Shown here: in pieces, positions 1 through 9,120 of the stretch
Layout: each line of letters opens with the position of its first letter
Numbering within the stretch: position 1 is the stretch's first letter
Assembly (NCBI RefSeq): GCF_900167345.1
Contig: NZ_FUXB01000008.1
Coordinates: 120,008 to 184,007, forward strand
Length of the DNA stretch: 64,000 bases
Reading direction: 5' to 3'
Source of the DNA: Vibrio cincinnatiensis DSM 19608
GTDB lineage: Bacteria > Pseudomonadota > Gammaproteobacteria > Enterobacterales > Vibrionaceae
Notes under the pieces: generated by a model
What the model was told of the DNA's origin: nothing
What the model saw: only the letters and a program-made list of their open reading frames with translations
Database searches by the model: none
Made by a program: the position numbers and the translations under genes

Positions 1-765
1 TTATTCTATCTTTCAGCCTTATTGTATGAAGCGTCAAATGATTTAAACAGTGCTTATGTCGATTATCGCCGAGCTTTAGCGGTCGCTGAAAATAATTCGG
101 CAGTGATTGATGGAATCTTGAGAGTCGCTCAGCGTTTGGGGATGAGAGAAGACTTGCGCCTATTGAGTGAACGCTATGGGGCACCAAATTCTCTGCAAGC
201 ACAGCAAGGAAGAGTGATTATTATTGAAGAACAAGGTGTTGTAGATAAGCGGCAAGGCTGGCGTTTATCTTTACCCTTATCTGACAGTCGGGGAAATACG
301 GCGCTGTATTCTTTAGCTTTACCTTATTATGAACCAAGCCCGCAAACGGTCTTTCCACCATTACAACTGAATCAGTCTATGGTGATGGGAAACGAGTTAA
401 CCGATGTCCGCCTAATGGCGCAGCAAGATCTGTCTGAGCGGATTCCTACTATGGTGATTCGGCAAGCGTTGCGTGTTGTCACTAAAGATCAAATTCGAAA
501 AGAGAGCACGCAAAGTGATGGGGTTGGAAATTTACTTATCAATGTGTTTAATACCTTAACCGAGCAACCGGATACTCGTAGCTGGTTAACGTTACCTGAT
601 CGTATTTTGGCTCATAGTGAAGTGGTCACATCAGGTGAACAAGTGTTGCAGGTTGGAGCTCAGAGCTATCGATTTACTGTGCCAGATGGGGGAACGACCC
701 TAGTTTGGTTATCTCGGCAGGGGAGCAATGCCACTCTCTGGCATAAACAATTGGGAAGATTATGA
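1..765 (+). CDS. COG3014-like protein, C-terminal part (5' end outside window)
   Basis: The reading frame is open from base 1, so this is the 3' part of a longer gene and the true start lies upstream. The visible part (about 254 residues) begins with a helical, TPR-like stretch (LYEASNDLNSAYVDYRRAL). A soluble region without membrane segments follows. It is immediately followed by a YcfL-type lipoprotein and LpoB, overlapping the next gene by 4 bases (ATGA). This matches the Vibrio lipoprotein cluster in which a COG3014-family protein precedes ycfL and lpoB. A role at the cell envelope is inferred from context only; no biochemical function is known to me. Confidence 0.7.
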   Translation, partial: LFYLSALLYEASNDLNSAYVDYRRALAVAENNSAVIDGILRVAQRLGMREDLRLLSERYGAPNSLQAQQGRVIIIEEQGVVDKRQGWRLSLPLSDSRGNTALYSLALPYYEPSPQTVFPPLQLNQSMVMGNELTDVRLMAQQDLSERIPTMVIRQALRVVTKDQIRKESTQSDGVGNLLINVFNTLTEQPDTRSWLTLPDRILAHSEVVTSGEQVLQVGAQSYRFTVPDGGTTLVWLSRQGSNATLWHKQLGRL

Positions 766-1154
766 TGAAAAGAAGGGTTCTTGGACTGCTAGCGGCATGG
801 CTTATCAGTGGTTGTGCGAGCAATACCACAGGGTTGAGCGTTGATGGTGCTAGTCAGCGGGTTTTATTTGGTGATCAAGTCCTGGCTGGCCGTATACAGA
901 TTGAGGATATTTCAACCACAGAAACTCATGGGCAAACTCGGGGGCTTGTCCGTATCTCCAGTCAATATCGAGGGGATCAACACTTGCAGTACCGTTTCTA
1001 TTGGTATGATGCTGAGGGGCTGGAAGTGAATGTTCAGCCTGGGCCTTGGAAACAAATTATTTTACGTGGTGATGAAATGTTGCCATTGTCAGAAGTCTCC
1101 GTTAATCCACAAGGTAAACAGTTCCGAGTGCAGATTCGAGAATTGAAGAATTAG
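762..1154 (+). CDS. ycfL: YcfL-family lipoprotein
   Basis: This is a 130-residue protein with a lipoprotein signal peptide and lipobox (LISGC, Cys at about residue 18), so it is probably an outer-membrane-anchored periplasmic lipoprotein. The C-terminal domain fits the YcfL/DUF1425 family, with a short beta-rich core and a conserved-looking Y-R-F-Y-W-Y strand. It overlaps the gene upstream by 4 bases and lies 26 bases before lpoB, as in the enterobacterial and Vibrio ycfL-lpoB operon. The function is unknown. An association with the PBP1b activator LpoB is suggested only by conserved neighbourhood. Confidence 0.8.
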   Translation: MMKRRVLGLLAAWLISGCASNTTGLSVDGASQRVLFGDQVLAGRIQIEDISTTETHGQTRGLVRISSQYRGDQHLQYRFYWYDAEGLEVNVQPGPWKQIILRGDEMLPLSEVSVNPQGKQFRVQIRELKN

Positions 1155-1180
1155 TGGGTAGGATGAGTAGAGGAAAAGAG

Positions 1181-1771
1181 ATGAAAAAAAGTGTGGTAGT
1201 GCTTCTTGGGCTTGCTGTGGTGTTGGGAGGGTGTTCTAACCGTGTGAGTTATGGTGATGCCCAATCGGTCGAAACTGTAACCGTAGATTTCGGTTCCACT
1301 GATCTACAAAAAATTGCCGCAGATATGGTCGATAGCATGATGATGTCTGGCTCCGTTGCCGTGATTACTCGTGATACGCGTCCAGTGGTTTTTGTTGAGC
1401 GTATCAAGAATAAAACCAGTGAACATATTGATACAGAATCGATCACCGACACCATCAGTACTAAAATGCTGAATTCAGGCAAGTTCCGTTTTGTGGATAT
1501 GGACCGAGTTGAGGCGGTTCGAGCTCAATTGAATTTCCAGAATAATGATGAGCTTGTTGACCAACGAGCGGCTATTCAATTTGGTCAAATGGTTGGAGCG
1601 CAATATATGTTGTACGGTAATTTATCCAGCATCGTAAAAAATGCGGGAAGAGATAAAGATGTCTACTATAAAATGACTATGCGCCTAATGGATTTAAAAA
1701 CCGGTTTAATCGAATGGGCTGATGAAACGGAAATTCGTAAGCAGCAGTCGAGAAGTTTCTTGGGCTGGTAG
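1181..1771 (+). CDS. lpoB: Penicillin-binding protein activator LpoB
   Basis: The ATG at 1181 is chosen over an upstream in-frame start (1154). It follows a purine-rich ribosome site (AGGAAAAGAG) and begins a classic lipoprotein signal peptide ending in LGGC (Cys about residue 17). The mature 196-residue product has the LpoB fold region: a VFVERIKNKT strand, then FVDMDRVEAVRAQL, then GAQYMLYGNLSSI. LpoB is an outer-membrane lipoprotein that reaches through the periplasm to stimulate the peptidoglycan synthase PBP1b. The context after ycfL and before thiK is the usual one. Confidence 0.9.
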   Translation: MKKSVVVLLGLAVVLGGCSNRVSYGDAQSVETVTVDFGSTDLQKIAADMVDSMMMSGSVAVITRDTRPVVFVERIKNKTSEHIDTESITDTISTKMLNSGKFRFVDMDRVEAVRAQLNFQNNDELVDQRAAIQFGQMVGAQYMLYGNLSSIVKNAGRDKDVYYKMTMRLMDLKTGLIEWADETEIRKQQSRSFLGW

Positions 1772-1803
1772 AGCATCATGTATTGCAAGTAAAGAGGTGA
1801 ACA

Positions 1804-2673
1804 ATGGCAAGGATGTCATGGCGGGAAGCCTGTCAACTCGATCCGACATTACAGTCGTTAACTCACTTCTTTACTTCAACGCCAGAGTATGCGCAAACGT
1901 TGACTGGTGGGTTAACCAATCGATGCTGGAAAATTACTCACACTGCGGATCAGGTTTTTGTTTGGCGTCCTATTACGCTGATCACGAAAGGGTTATCGAT
2001 ATCTCGAGCTCAAGAGTATCAAATCTTAAAAGCAATAGAATCAAGCCATCTTGGCCCTAAAGCCGTGGTGATGAATGACCAAGGCTTATTAGTTGAATGG
2101 ATCGCGGGGAAATCGCAGGCCGAAGAGAGTGTATGGGAGAGTATTCTCAAAGTACTGGTTCAAATCCACCAACTAGAAACGTCTCGAATACCTGTTCCTC
2201 CTTTTAACTATACTGCTCGTGTCGATCATTACTGGTTACATCTTAAGCCAGACGTTAAATCCTCTCCTTTTGAACCGTTATACCAACAGTGGCGCACAAT
2301 GCCCAATTGTGCATCACTACCATTAACACTTTGTCATTTTGATTTAGCAGGCTATAACCTGATTAAAACAGAAGCAGGTTTTCGTGCTATTGATTGGGAA
2401 TACGCCAGCATCGCAGACCCACGGTTAGATCTTGCGATTAGCATTGATGTGGCGGGTGAAAAGTTACTGGATGCTGTTTTCCGTTATTGTCAGTTGAGAA
2501 ATATCCAGCAGGTAGACACTTGGATTGAGGGTGTGAAAGCGTGGCAGCCAAGAGTGAGAATGATGGCGATGCTTTGGTATTTACTCGCTTATCAGCTGTG
2601 GGGAGGGGATGAGTACTATCAGCAAGCTTTACGTTTTAAAGAACAATTAATTGCTGAACATCCATTGCCATAA
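1804..2673 (+). CDS. thiK: Thiamine kinase-like phosphotransferase
   Basis: This 289-residue cytoplasmic protein belongs to the aminoglycoside phosphotransferase/choline kinase fold. Visible motifs are the catalytic loop CHFDLAGYNL (HxDxxxxN type) and the metal-binding IDWEYA, followed by DPRLDLA. In E. coli the gene at this locus (ycfN/thiK) phosphorylates thiamine to thiamine monophosphate. The neighbourhood lpoB-thiK-ycfP is conserved here, though nagZ, which lies between thiK and ycfP in E. coli, is absent. Substrate assignment rests on synteny and family. A ribosome site (AAGAGGTG) sits just upstream of the ATG. Confidence 0.8.
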   Translation: MARMSWREACQLDPTLQSLTHFFTSTPEYAQTLTGGLTNRCWKITHTADQVFVWRPITLITKGLSISRAQEYQILKAIESSHLGPKAVVMNDQGLLVEWIAGKSQAEESVWESILKVLVQIHQLETSRIPVPPFNYTARVDHYWLHLKPDVKSSPFEPLYQQWRTMPNCASLPLTLCHFDLAGYNLIKTEAGFRAIDWEYASIADPRLDLAISIDVAGEKLLDAVFRYCQLRNIQQVDTWIEGVKAWQPRVRMMAMLWYLLAYQLWGGDEYYQQALRFKEQLIAEHPLP

Positions 2674-2753
2674 ATCAGTGGCAATAGAGCATTTAACGCT
2701 TTAAAACCATGCTTTTCATGTGTAAATTAAAATCTCCAGCTAGCGGGGGTAGT

Positions 2754-3293
2754 ATGATTATTTATTTGCATGGATTTGATTCAACAAGTCCAGGAAATCA
2801 CGAAAAAGTGCTTCAATTACAGTTTATCGATGACGATGTTCGTTTTATCAGCTACAGCACCCAACATCCGAAACATGATATGCAGCACTTATTGAAGGAA
2901 GTTCATAAAGCCATTGAGTTATCCAATGATCCACATCCTCTTATTTGCGGTGTTGGACTGGGAGGGTATTGGTCTGAGCGAATCGGTTTTTTGTGTGGAA
3001 TTAAGCAAGTGATGTTTAATCCCAATTTACACCCTGAGATCAACATGTCAGGGAAAATTGATCGACCTGAAGAGTATGACGATATTGCGACAAAGTGTGT
3101 TGAACAGTATCGAATAAAAAACAAAGGGCGTTGTTTGGTTTTCCTTTCCCGCCATGATGAGTTTTTAGACAATCAAAAGGCCGCTCAAGAGTTGCAAGAC
3201 TATTATCACATTGTCTGGGATGACGAACAGCCTCATAAATTTAAAAAAATATCACAACATTTACAAACCATTAAGGCCTTCAAAGAGGTTTAA
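2754..3293 (+). CDS. ycfP: YcfP-family alpha/beta-fold protein
   Basis: This is a 179-residue protein nearly collinear with E. coli YcfP. It begins with the conserved [10 protein letters not shown], so the ATG at 2754 is used rather than one 45 bases upstream; a GGGGGT stretch precedes it. The fold resembles an esterase, but the nucleophile elbow reads GVGLGG, where a serine would be expected in GxSxG. Catalysis of the classical kind is therefore doubtful. Other conserved stretches include NPNLHPE and KIDRPEEY. Its cellular role is not established. A hairpin terminator follows. Confidence 0.85.
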   Translation: MIIYLHGFDSTSPGNHEKVLQLQFIDDDVRFISYSTQHPKHDMQHLLKEVHKAIELSNDPHPLICGVGLGGYWSERIGFLCGIKQVMFNPNLHPEINMSGKIDRPEEYDDIATKCVEQYRIKNKGRCLVFLSRHDEFLDNQKAAQELQDYYHIVWDDEQPHKFKKISQHLQTIKAFKEV

Positions 3294-3654
3294 TTGGGTA
3301 AGCAGCTTCGATATGGGAGCTGCTTTTTACTCTGACCATGTTAACGTTTGTGAGTGTCATCCGTCCCTTACGGCCTCTGTATTGGTGAATCATTCATCAG
3401 ACGCCTAAAGTCCGCTTAAAGGGAAGCCAGAATAAGCTAATCTTGGCTTGCACCCCTGAATTTGCCCTATATAATGAATCAAAAATAAAAAACTTGATAG
3501 ACATCAAAAAATTGATGGATAGCATCACCAGAAAGCTAATCCTTATTGATGAACACTCAAGCCTCTCTAGAAGCCTACATATTTGATTTAAAGAATTTTA
3601 TCAGCATGATACGTCGTGCTGACTCTGATTATTGATACTTTGAGGATAAACATA
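3294..3654 (+). promoter_or_regulatory. ndh upstream region with FNR box
   Basis: The 361-base gap between ycfP and ndh holds the ycfP terminator and then an AT-rich promoter region. At 3494-3507 it contains TTGATAGACATCAA, an exact match to the FNR consensus (TTGAT-N4-ATCAA), about 150 bases before the ndh start. In E. coli, FNR represses ndh when oxygen is absent, so the same control is likely here. Further TTGAT and ATCA half-sites at 3512-3550 do not have correct spacing. No gene was recognised in the gap. Confidence 0.75.
3301..3328 (+). terminator. Rho-independent terminator after ycfP
   Basis: A 7-bp perfect inverted repeat (AGCAGCT / AGCTGCT) with a 10-base loop is followed at once by TTTTT. 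It lies 7 bases after the ycfP stop codon and probably ends the ycfL-lpoB-thiK-ycfP transcript. Confidence 0.75.
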
Positions 3655-4944
3655 GTGACACGTATTATTGTAGTCGGTGGCGGAGCTGGAGGGCTTGAGC
3701 TAGCAACGAAACTCGGGCGGACCTTAGGGCGTAAAAATCGCGCTAACATTACCTTGGTGGACCGAAAGTCTAGCCATTTATGGAAGCCTTTGCTGCATGA
3801 AGTAGCGACAGGTTCATTGGATGAAGGTGTGGATGCTTTAAGTTATCGAGCACATGCCAAAAATCACAGTTTTGATTTTCAACTTGGTAGTCTGGAAGCG
3901 ATTGATCGAGAAAGCAAAAAAGTGGTCTTGAGTGAGCTGACGGATGAACATGGTGAGCTGTTGATGCCTAAGCGTGAACTGCACTATGATCTACTGGTGC
4001 TAGCGATTGGTTCAACGTCTAATGATTTCAATACTCCTGGAGTTCGTGAGCACTGTATTTTCTTGGATAGCCCTGAGCAAGCCCATCGCTTTCGCACCGA
4101 AATGAACAATGAGTTTCTAAAACTCCATGCGAAAAATGGCCAAGGAACGGTTGATATTGCGATTGTGGGAGCGGGAGCGACGGGCGTTGAACTCTCGGCT
4201 GAATTGCATAATGCGGTGAAAGAATTGCGTACTTATGGATTTGGCGATCTTGACTCAAGTAAGCTAAATGTCAACTTGGTGGAAGCGGGGGAGCGTATTT
4301 TACCCGCCTTGCCTCCAAGAATTTCAGCCGCTGCTCATAGTGAACTGACCAAGCTTGGCGTGAATGTTCGAACGTCAACCATGGTGACAAAAGCTGAAAA
4401 AGAGGGTTTAACCACGAAAGACGGTGACAAAATCACGGCAACGATTATGGTGTGGGCGGCAGGAATTAAAGCGCCGGATTTTATGAAAGATATTGCGGGC
4501 CTAGAAACTAACCGAATTAATCAGTTAGTGGTGAAAGAGACACTGCAAACCACGCGAGACGATGATATTTTTGTGATCGGCGACTTAGCGCAATGCACCC
4601 AAGCTGATGGTTCTTTTGTACCACCAAGAGCACAAGCTGCGCACCAGATGGCCAGTTTAGCCTTCAAAAATATCGTTGCTAAACTCAATGGCCGTGAACT
4701 GAAACCCTACCTTTATAAAGATCATGGTTCGCTCGTTTCATTAAGCCGTTTTTCTACTGTTGGAAGCTTGATGGGTAACTTAACCAAAGGCTCAATGATG
4801 GTTGAAGGCCGTATTGCTCGTGTGGTGTATATTTCGTTGTACCGCATGCACCAAATGGCTTTGCATGGTGTGATAAAAACGGGACTGATGATGTTGGTGG
4901 GAAGAATTAACCGAGTACTGAGACCGAATCTCAAACTTCATTAA
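3655..4944 (+). CDS. ndh: Type II NADH dehydrogenase (NADH:quinone oxidoreductase)
   Basis: This 429-residue flavoprotein closely follows E. coli Ndh along its whole length. The GTG at 3655 is chosen because it follows TTGAGGA at a suitable distance and places the FAD-binding motif [10 protein letters not shown] near the N-terminus. The second nucleotide-binding motif ([13 protein letters not shown]) is near residue 175. The C-terminal [15 protein letters not shown] region includes the amphipathic segment that attaches the enzyme to the membrane face. It passes electrons from NADH to quinone without pumping protons. An FNR box upstream suggests anaerobic repression. Confidence 0.96.
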   Translation: MTRIIVVGGGAGGLELATKLGRTLGRKNRANITLVDRKSSHLWKPLLHEVATGSLDEGVDALSYRAHAKNHSFDFQLGSLEAIDRESKKVVLSELTDEHGELLMPKRELHYDLLVLAIGSTSNDFNTPGVREHCIFLDSPEQAHRFRTEMNNEFLKLHAKNGQGTVDIAIVGAGATGVELSAELHNAVKELRTYGFGDLDSSKLNVNLVEAGERILPALPPRISAAAHSELTKLGVNVRTSTMVTKAEKEGLTTKDGDKITATIMVWAAGIKAPDFMKDIAGLETNRINQLVVKETLQTTRDDDIFVIGDLAQCTQADGSFVPPRAQAAHQMASLAFKNIVAKLNGRELKPYLYKDHGSLVSLSRFSTVGSLMGNLTKGSMMVEGRIARVVYISLYRMHQMALHGVIKTGLMMLVGRINRVLRPNLKLH

Positions 4945-5020
4945 TCTGCCAGAGTGGCTACAACTCAGTGGACCGCATGATCCAACAAGTTTGGGTGATC
5001 GGCTTCAGCTAGGCTAAATA

Positions 5021-5049
5021 GCAAGCGCAGTGTTTACTGCGCTTGCTTA
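5021..5049. terminator. Bidirectional terminator between ndh and vibE
   Basis: An 11-bp perfect inverted repeat (GCAAGCGCAGT / ACTGCGCTTGC) with a 4-base loop lies between two convergent genes. TTATTGT follows on the + strand and TATTTAGCC on the - strand. It is placed to stop transcription from both sides and marks the left edge of the siderophore locus. Confidence 0.75.
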
Positions 5050-5075
5050 TTGTATTTCTCACGTTATCTCTGCTC

Positions 5076-6743
5076 TTACGATGGGTTTGATGCCATTTCT
5101 CCTGTTCGTTGATGCTGTTTCGGTGAAGTTTGGCTATAAAGCGCCCGTAAACTTTTCTTGTCCACCTTACCTACCGACGTTTTGGGAAGGGTATCAATAA
5201 ACTGTATTTGATCGGGGATCTTGAAATCGGCCACGCCGAGATCACGTAAAAAGCGCTTTAGTTCCAGCGCTTTTATTGTGTGCTCTGAGCGTGTTACGAC
5301 GACTGCGCAGCTGCGCTCGCCAAGATAATCGTCAGGTATGGCGATCAGAGCAACATCGTGTATGGCAGGATGACGTAACAGATAGTTTTCTACTTCTTCT
5401 GCGGCAATTTTTTCACCCCCGCGGTTAATCTGATCTTTCTCTCGTCCCGTGACAATGATGTTACCTTCGGCAGTACGCTTCACCAGATCGCCAGTACGAT
5501 AAAAACCATCAGCAGTAAATGAGTGCTCATTATGTGCAGGGGCACGGTAGTAACCACGAATGGTATATGGTCCTTGAGTAAGTAGAAAACCTTCTTCACC
5601 GATTGCTACATCGTTTCCTTCTTCATCGACCACTCGAATTTGATCATGGGGTGAAATAGGTCGGCCTTGAGTACTGGCAATGATTGGTTCGCTATCTTCA
5701 AATCGAGTGTAGTTGACTAGCCCTTCTGCCATACCAAACACTTGCTGTAAGCGGCAATGAAGCTTTTTCGGTAATGCTCGTGCGGCAGTTTCACTGAATT
5801 TAGCTCCGCCAACTAACAGTAACTCAAGGCTAGAAATATCCTGTGTGGCTTTTTCTGCATAGTCCATCCATAGTAGAGCTAAAGGGGGCACTAAGGCAGA
5901 GACGGTGACACGGTGGCGCTCAATCATGTCAAATGCACTTTGTGGTGCGGGATCTTGGGTGAGAATCACACAGCCTCCAGACCAAAACACCCCTAATGCT
6001 CCCGGTGAGCTGAGCGGAAAGTTGTGCGCAACGGGCAGAACACACAGAAAACGCGTCGTGTGATCAAAATGGCAGATCTGAACGCTACCAGTAACACTGT
6101 AAGCATAGTCATTATGGGTACGTGGGATCAGCTTGGGAGTCCCTGTGGTTCCTCCTGAGAGTTGGAAAAAGGCCACGTCATTGGCGTGAGCATACTGTTC
6201 TTGTATTGGTGGTTGAAAGCATTCGTTCAAAGAGATAAAGCGGGGGTCGCAGGCCTTACCTCGGACAATGACGTGTTTAACACTTGGGCATTGTTGGAGG
6301 ATATCTGCGGCTAACGCTTGATAATGGAAGGTCGTCGCTTGGCCATCAATAAAATAGGCCTTAACATCGGCATGTTGGCAGAAATAGCGTATTTCCATTT
6401 GACGATGAGCTGGGAGTGCGAGTATTGGGCGGACCCCAATTTGTAGTAGTGCAAAAAAACACTGATAAAATTCAGCGATGTTGGTCATTTGCAACACCAC
6501 ATTATCACCACGTTGTAAGCCGAGCCGATGAAATCCAGCGGCTAACTGTGCAGCACTATCGACAAGTTCTCGGTAAGTGATGGTACGTTGTTCGCAAATA
6601 ATCGCGTCATATTCAGCGTATTTTTGTTTACTTTCCCGTAAATAATCCAGCAGGGTTTTATCTTGCCAATAGCCAAGGGCTCGGTATTGATCGGCTAATG
6701 CTTGTGGCCATGGTGTGTAGTCAAGTTCTGGTGGTTTTTTCAT
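5076..6743 (-). CDS. vibE: 2,3-dihydroxybenzoate-AMP ligase (VibE/EntE/DhbE type)
   Basis: This 555-residue stand-alone adenylation enzyme activates 2,3-dihydroxybenzoate with ATP and transfers it to the carrier domain of VibB. Motifs seen: the phosphate loop LSGGTTGTPKL near residue 195, the YRTGDL and GREKDQINRGGEKI hinge region near 415-440, and the catalytic lysine motif PKTSVGKVDK near 520. It begins with an EntE-like sequence (YTPWP). It lies 8 bases after vibC, and its ribosome site AGGA overlaps the vibC stop, so the two are probably one operon. A short 20-residue tail exceeds the usual length. Confidence 0.95.
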   Translation of the reverse strand: MKKPPELDYTPWPQALADQYRALGYWQDKTLLDYLRESKQKYAEYDAIICEQRTITYRELVDSAAQLAAGFHRLGLQRGDNVVLQMTNIAEFYQCFFALLQIGVRPILALPAHRQMEIRYFCQHADVKAYFIDGQATTFHYQALAADILQQCPSVKHVIVRGKACDPRFISLNECFQPPIQEQYAHANDVAFFQLSGGTTGTPKLIPRTHNDYAYSVTGSVQICHFDHTTRFLCVLPVAHNFPLSSPGALGVFWSGGCVILTQDPAPQSAFDMIERHRVTVSALVPPLALLWMDYAEKATQDISSLELLLVGGAKFSETAARALPKKLHCRLQQVFGMAEGLVNYTRFEDSEPIIASTQGRPISPHDQIRVVDEEGNDVAIGEEGFLLTQGPYTIRGYYRAPAHNEHSFTADGFYRTGDLVKRTAEGNIIVTGREKDQINRGGEKIAAEEVENYLLRHPAIHDVALIAIPDDYLGERSCAVVVTRSEHTIKALELKRFLRDLGVADFKIPDQIQFIDTLPKTSVGKVDKKSLRALYSQTSPKQHQRTGEMASNPS

Positions 6744-6751
6744 CGGACTTC

Positions 6752-7936
6752 CTAGGCGGTCAGTTGTTCATTGAGTTGAATGCCTGCGGCAGACAAAATC
6801 GTGCTCATCTTGGCACCCGTTTCATCTAACTCGCTCTGTGGTTCTGATTCATTAACAATGCCAGCTCCGGCGTATACCTTCATCTGTCTTTTTTGCACTT
6901 CTGCGCATCGGATAGTCACTACCCATTCTCCATTGCCACGTGAGTCACACCAGCCAACGATGCCAGTGAAGTAGCCTCGATCAAATTGTTCAATAGCACG
7001 AATGGCTTTATAAGCATGAGCGCGAGGATAGCCGCATACCGCTGGGGTAGGGTGAAGCTGGGAGGCAATACTAAGCACGTTGAGGTTAGTGTCGATGGTT
7101 TGACCCTCCAGCAAGGTAGAAAGATGTAACATGGTCTGTGTTTCGATAACCGATGGTGTCATCGGTGTATAGAGATTGTGGCAATACTGGCTCAAAATAC
7201 GTTCCACTTCCTCTACCACTAAGCTGTGCTCATAGAGATCTTTTTGTGTGTTGAGTAACGATAAACGTGCCGCTTCATTATGCGCTTCATTTGAAGTGCG
7301 CGGGCGTGATCCAGCAAGGGGATTGGAGGTCACATAGTTGCCTTTTTTGGCGATCAACAATTCAGGGCTGGCTCCCATTAATTTGATACCGGGAGTAATA
7401 TCTGCGGCGAAGGTATAGCCTTTAGTGTTGATGGATAAGAGGTTGCGAAGTAGGTTTGGTAGATGAATATCTGCATCCGTTTCAACTTCTATGGCTCTTG
7501 ATAACACAGCTTTAGCGAGCTCTGTGTTCGCAAATAGATTAAGCAGATCGGTGACCCCTTGGCGGTAATGTTGACCGGAAGGAGAGGAAATCACTTTCGC
7601 GTTTGATGGCAGATTATTCATTCTATTAGCCGCCCCCCGGGTACTGCTCGATACCCATAGTTGTTTGGGAATAACAAAGCGTGTTGGGTGCTGTTCATGA
7701 AATGGCACGATCCCAAACAGGACGGGGTTATCCGCTTCATGACACTTTGCCGCTTGTAACATGGTATACGCTTGCTCCGCTAATTGAGCAAAACGGATCG
7801 GTTGGTGAATGTCTTGTTCTATGCCTAGGCCCATCATGGTATGGGTCGGAGAAGCAAAGAAAAATGGAGCTGATTCGAGTTGTTCGCTCAGCACTTCATT
7901 TTCCATTTTTGTATAGCCAATGACTTGACGTTGCAT
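6752..7936 (-). CDS. vibC: Isochorismate synthase (VibC/EntC/DhbC type)
   Basis: This 394-residue chorismate-utilising enzyme converts chorismate to isochorismate, the first committed step to 2,3-dihydroxybenzoate. The ATG at 7936 follows AGAAGGG at good spacing and is preferred to an in-frame start 87 bases upstream. An internal ATG 11 codons in would also fit the family. Signature stretches are [10 protein letters not shown], the HLSTLLEG strand, the HPTPAVCG substrate-binding motif, and the C-terminal VRCAEV-like segment with GAGIV. It is first in a vibC-vibE operon transcribed away from vibA, with Fur boxes between. Confidence 0.95.
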   Translation of the reverse strand: MQRQVIGYTKMENEVLSEQLESAPFFFASPTHTMMGLGIEQDIHQPIRFAQLAEQAYTMLQAAKCHEADNPVLFGIVPFHEQHPTRFVIPKQLWVSSSTRGAANRMNNLPSNAKVISSPSGQHYRQGVTDLLNLFANTELAKAVLSRAIEVETDADIHLPNLLRNLLSINTKGYTFAADITPGIKLMGASPELLIAKKGNYVTSNPLAGSRPRTSNEAHNEAARLSLLNTQKDLYEHSLVVEEVERILSQYCHNLYTPMTPSVIETQTMLHLSTLLEGQTIDTNLNVLSIASQLHPTPAVCGYPRAHAYKAIRAIEQFDRGYFTGIVGWCDSRGNGEWVVTIRCAEVQKRQMKVYAGAGIVNESEPQSELDETGAKMSTILSAAGIQLNEQLTA

Positions 7937-8052
7937 TTGGAACCCTTCTTTTCCTTTCTGACGATATCGGCAGCCTGATGTTCCTGTTTTATGACGTTGA
8001 AACCGCGCCAATTGCCAATGCATCAGGAACTCGATATAGTTATATTGCCATA

Positions 8053-8071
8053 AATGATAAATATTATCATT
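8053..8071. promoter_or_regulatory. Fur box, vibC-vibA divergent promoter (site 1)
   Basis: AATGATAAATATTATCATT is a near-perfect 19-bp palindrome matching the Fur consensus (GATAATGATAATCATTATC type). It lies about 120 bases from each of the divergent vibC and vibA starts, so iron-replete repression of both is expected. Confidence 0.85.
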
Positions 8072-8079
8072 GCTATTTA

Positions 8080-8098
8080 ATAATAATTATCATTATTG
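8080..8098. promoter_or_regulatory. Fur box, vibC-vibA divergent promoter (site 2)
   Basis: ATAATAATTATCATTATTG is a second Fur-like palindrome 8 bases after the first. Paired sites are common where Fur controls two divergent promoters. Confidence 0.7.
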
Positions 8099-8190
8099 TT
8101 TTGAGGTTAAGATCTCATTTTGTTGGTAAAGAATGGATTGTTAAATCAATCAGTAATAGTGAGAGACAAATTCTACAAAGGGCTATAAAA

Positions 8191-8976
8191 ATGGATGTAT
8201 CGTTAAACAATCAAACCGTATTGGTTACTGGAGCGGCAAGAGGGATTGGCTTGAGTGTGGTGGAGCAACTGCTCAAGCAGAACGCTAAGGTAGTGGCAAC
8301 GGATGTGCGAATGCAAACCTTGCTAAGTAATACGGAATTATTACGCGCAAGTTACGGACAACAACTGCAATGTGCAGAATTAGATGTGGCTCAAATTGAT
8401 AGGGTTGCCGATATGATGGCCGACCTTCAGCAGCAATATGGCCCTATCGATCATCTGGTAAGCTGTGCTGGAATTTTACATTTAGGTGCGATTCACGAGA
8501 TGCCATTTGAGCAGATACATGAGACATTCATGGTCAATACATTCGGTATTCTCAATGTAATGAAGGCGTTAAGTCATTCAATGAAAGAAGCAAAGCGTGG
8601 TTCGATGGTGATTGTTGGTTCCAACGCTGCCAATACGCCACGCCCCAATATGGGCGCCTATGGTGCTTCGAAATCAGCGTTGCATATGCTGGTGAAATGT
8701 ATGGGAATTGAGCTGGCTTCTTATGGCGTGCGCTGTAATATTGTTAGCCCGGGTTCAACGCGTACCGATATGCAAATGCAGTTATGGACCGAGAGCTATG
8801 GTGAAGCGCAGGCCATTGCCGGTGATGCCGCCACTTATCGCCTTGGTATTCCGCTACAAAAAATAGCCGAACCTGAAGATATTGCACACACCATCTTGTT
8901 TCTACTTTCGGATGCCGCCAATCACATCACCATGCATGATTTGCGAGTGGATGGTGGTGCGACATTAGATAACTGA
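8191..8976 (+). CDS. vibA: 2,3-dihydro-2,3-dihydroxybenzoate dehydrogenase (VibA/EntA type)
   Basis: This 261-residue short-chain dehydrogenase/reductase oxidises 2,3-dihydro-2,3-dihydroxybenzoate to 2,3-dihydroxybenzoate with NAD. The cofactor loop TGAARGIG is near residue 14, the catalytic YGASK tetrad (Tyr-x3-Lys) near 160, and the NIVSPGSTRTDM region follows. The frame is open far upstream, but the ATG at 8191 follows an AAAGGG site and gives the family length. An earlier start would run through the Fur boxes. It is divergent from vibC and shares its control region. Confidence 0.95.
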   Translation: MDVSLNNQTVLVTGAARGIGLSVVEQLLKQNAKVVATDVRMQTLLSNTELLRASYGQQLQCAELDVAQIDRVADMMADLQQQYGPIDHLVSCAGILHLGAIHEMPFEQIHETFMVNTFGILNVMKALSHSMKEAKRGSMVIVGSNAANTPRPNMGAYGASKSALHMLVKCMGIELASYGVRCNIVSPGSTRTDMQMQLWTESYGEAQAIAGDAATYRLGIPLQKIAEPEDIAHTILFLLSDAANHITMHDLRVDGGATLDN

Positions 8977-8977
8977 C

Positions 8978-9010
8978 GCCAATACCACTTGAAGCATCCG
9001 TGGTATTGGC
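8978..9010. terminator. Long hairpin between vibA and the DAHP synthase gene
   Basis: An 11-bp perfect inverted repeat (GCCAATACCAC / GTGGTATTGGC) with an 11-base loop starts 2 bases after the vibA stop, in the gap between two convergent genes. No long T-run follows on either strand, so termination is inferred from position and stem strength. Confidence 0.55.
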
Positions 9011-9120
9011 AATATTCATTCGCCCCAATTGTATCGTCTATCTATGTTCATGGGGTTTCACTGACTGGATTACTACCTGCTATACCAAGTTGTTTGGGGG
9101 CGGATAGATGCTCATTGAGA

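Noticed and set aside
2664..2685. Inverted repeat ATTGCCA/TGGCAAT at the end of thiK
   Set aside because: Short stem with the stop codon in the loop and no T-run; not convincing as a terminator.
7978..8190. N-terminal extension of vibA in frame
   Set aside because: It would run through the Fur boxes and adds a sequence unlike the family; the ATG at 8191 has a ribosome site.
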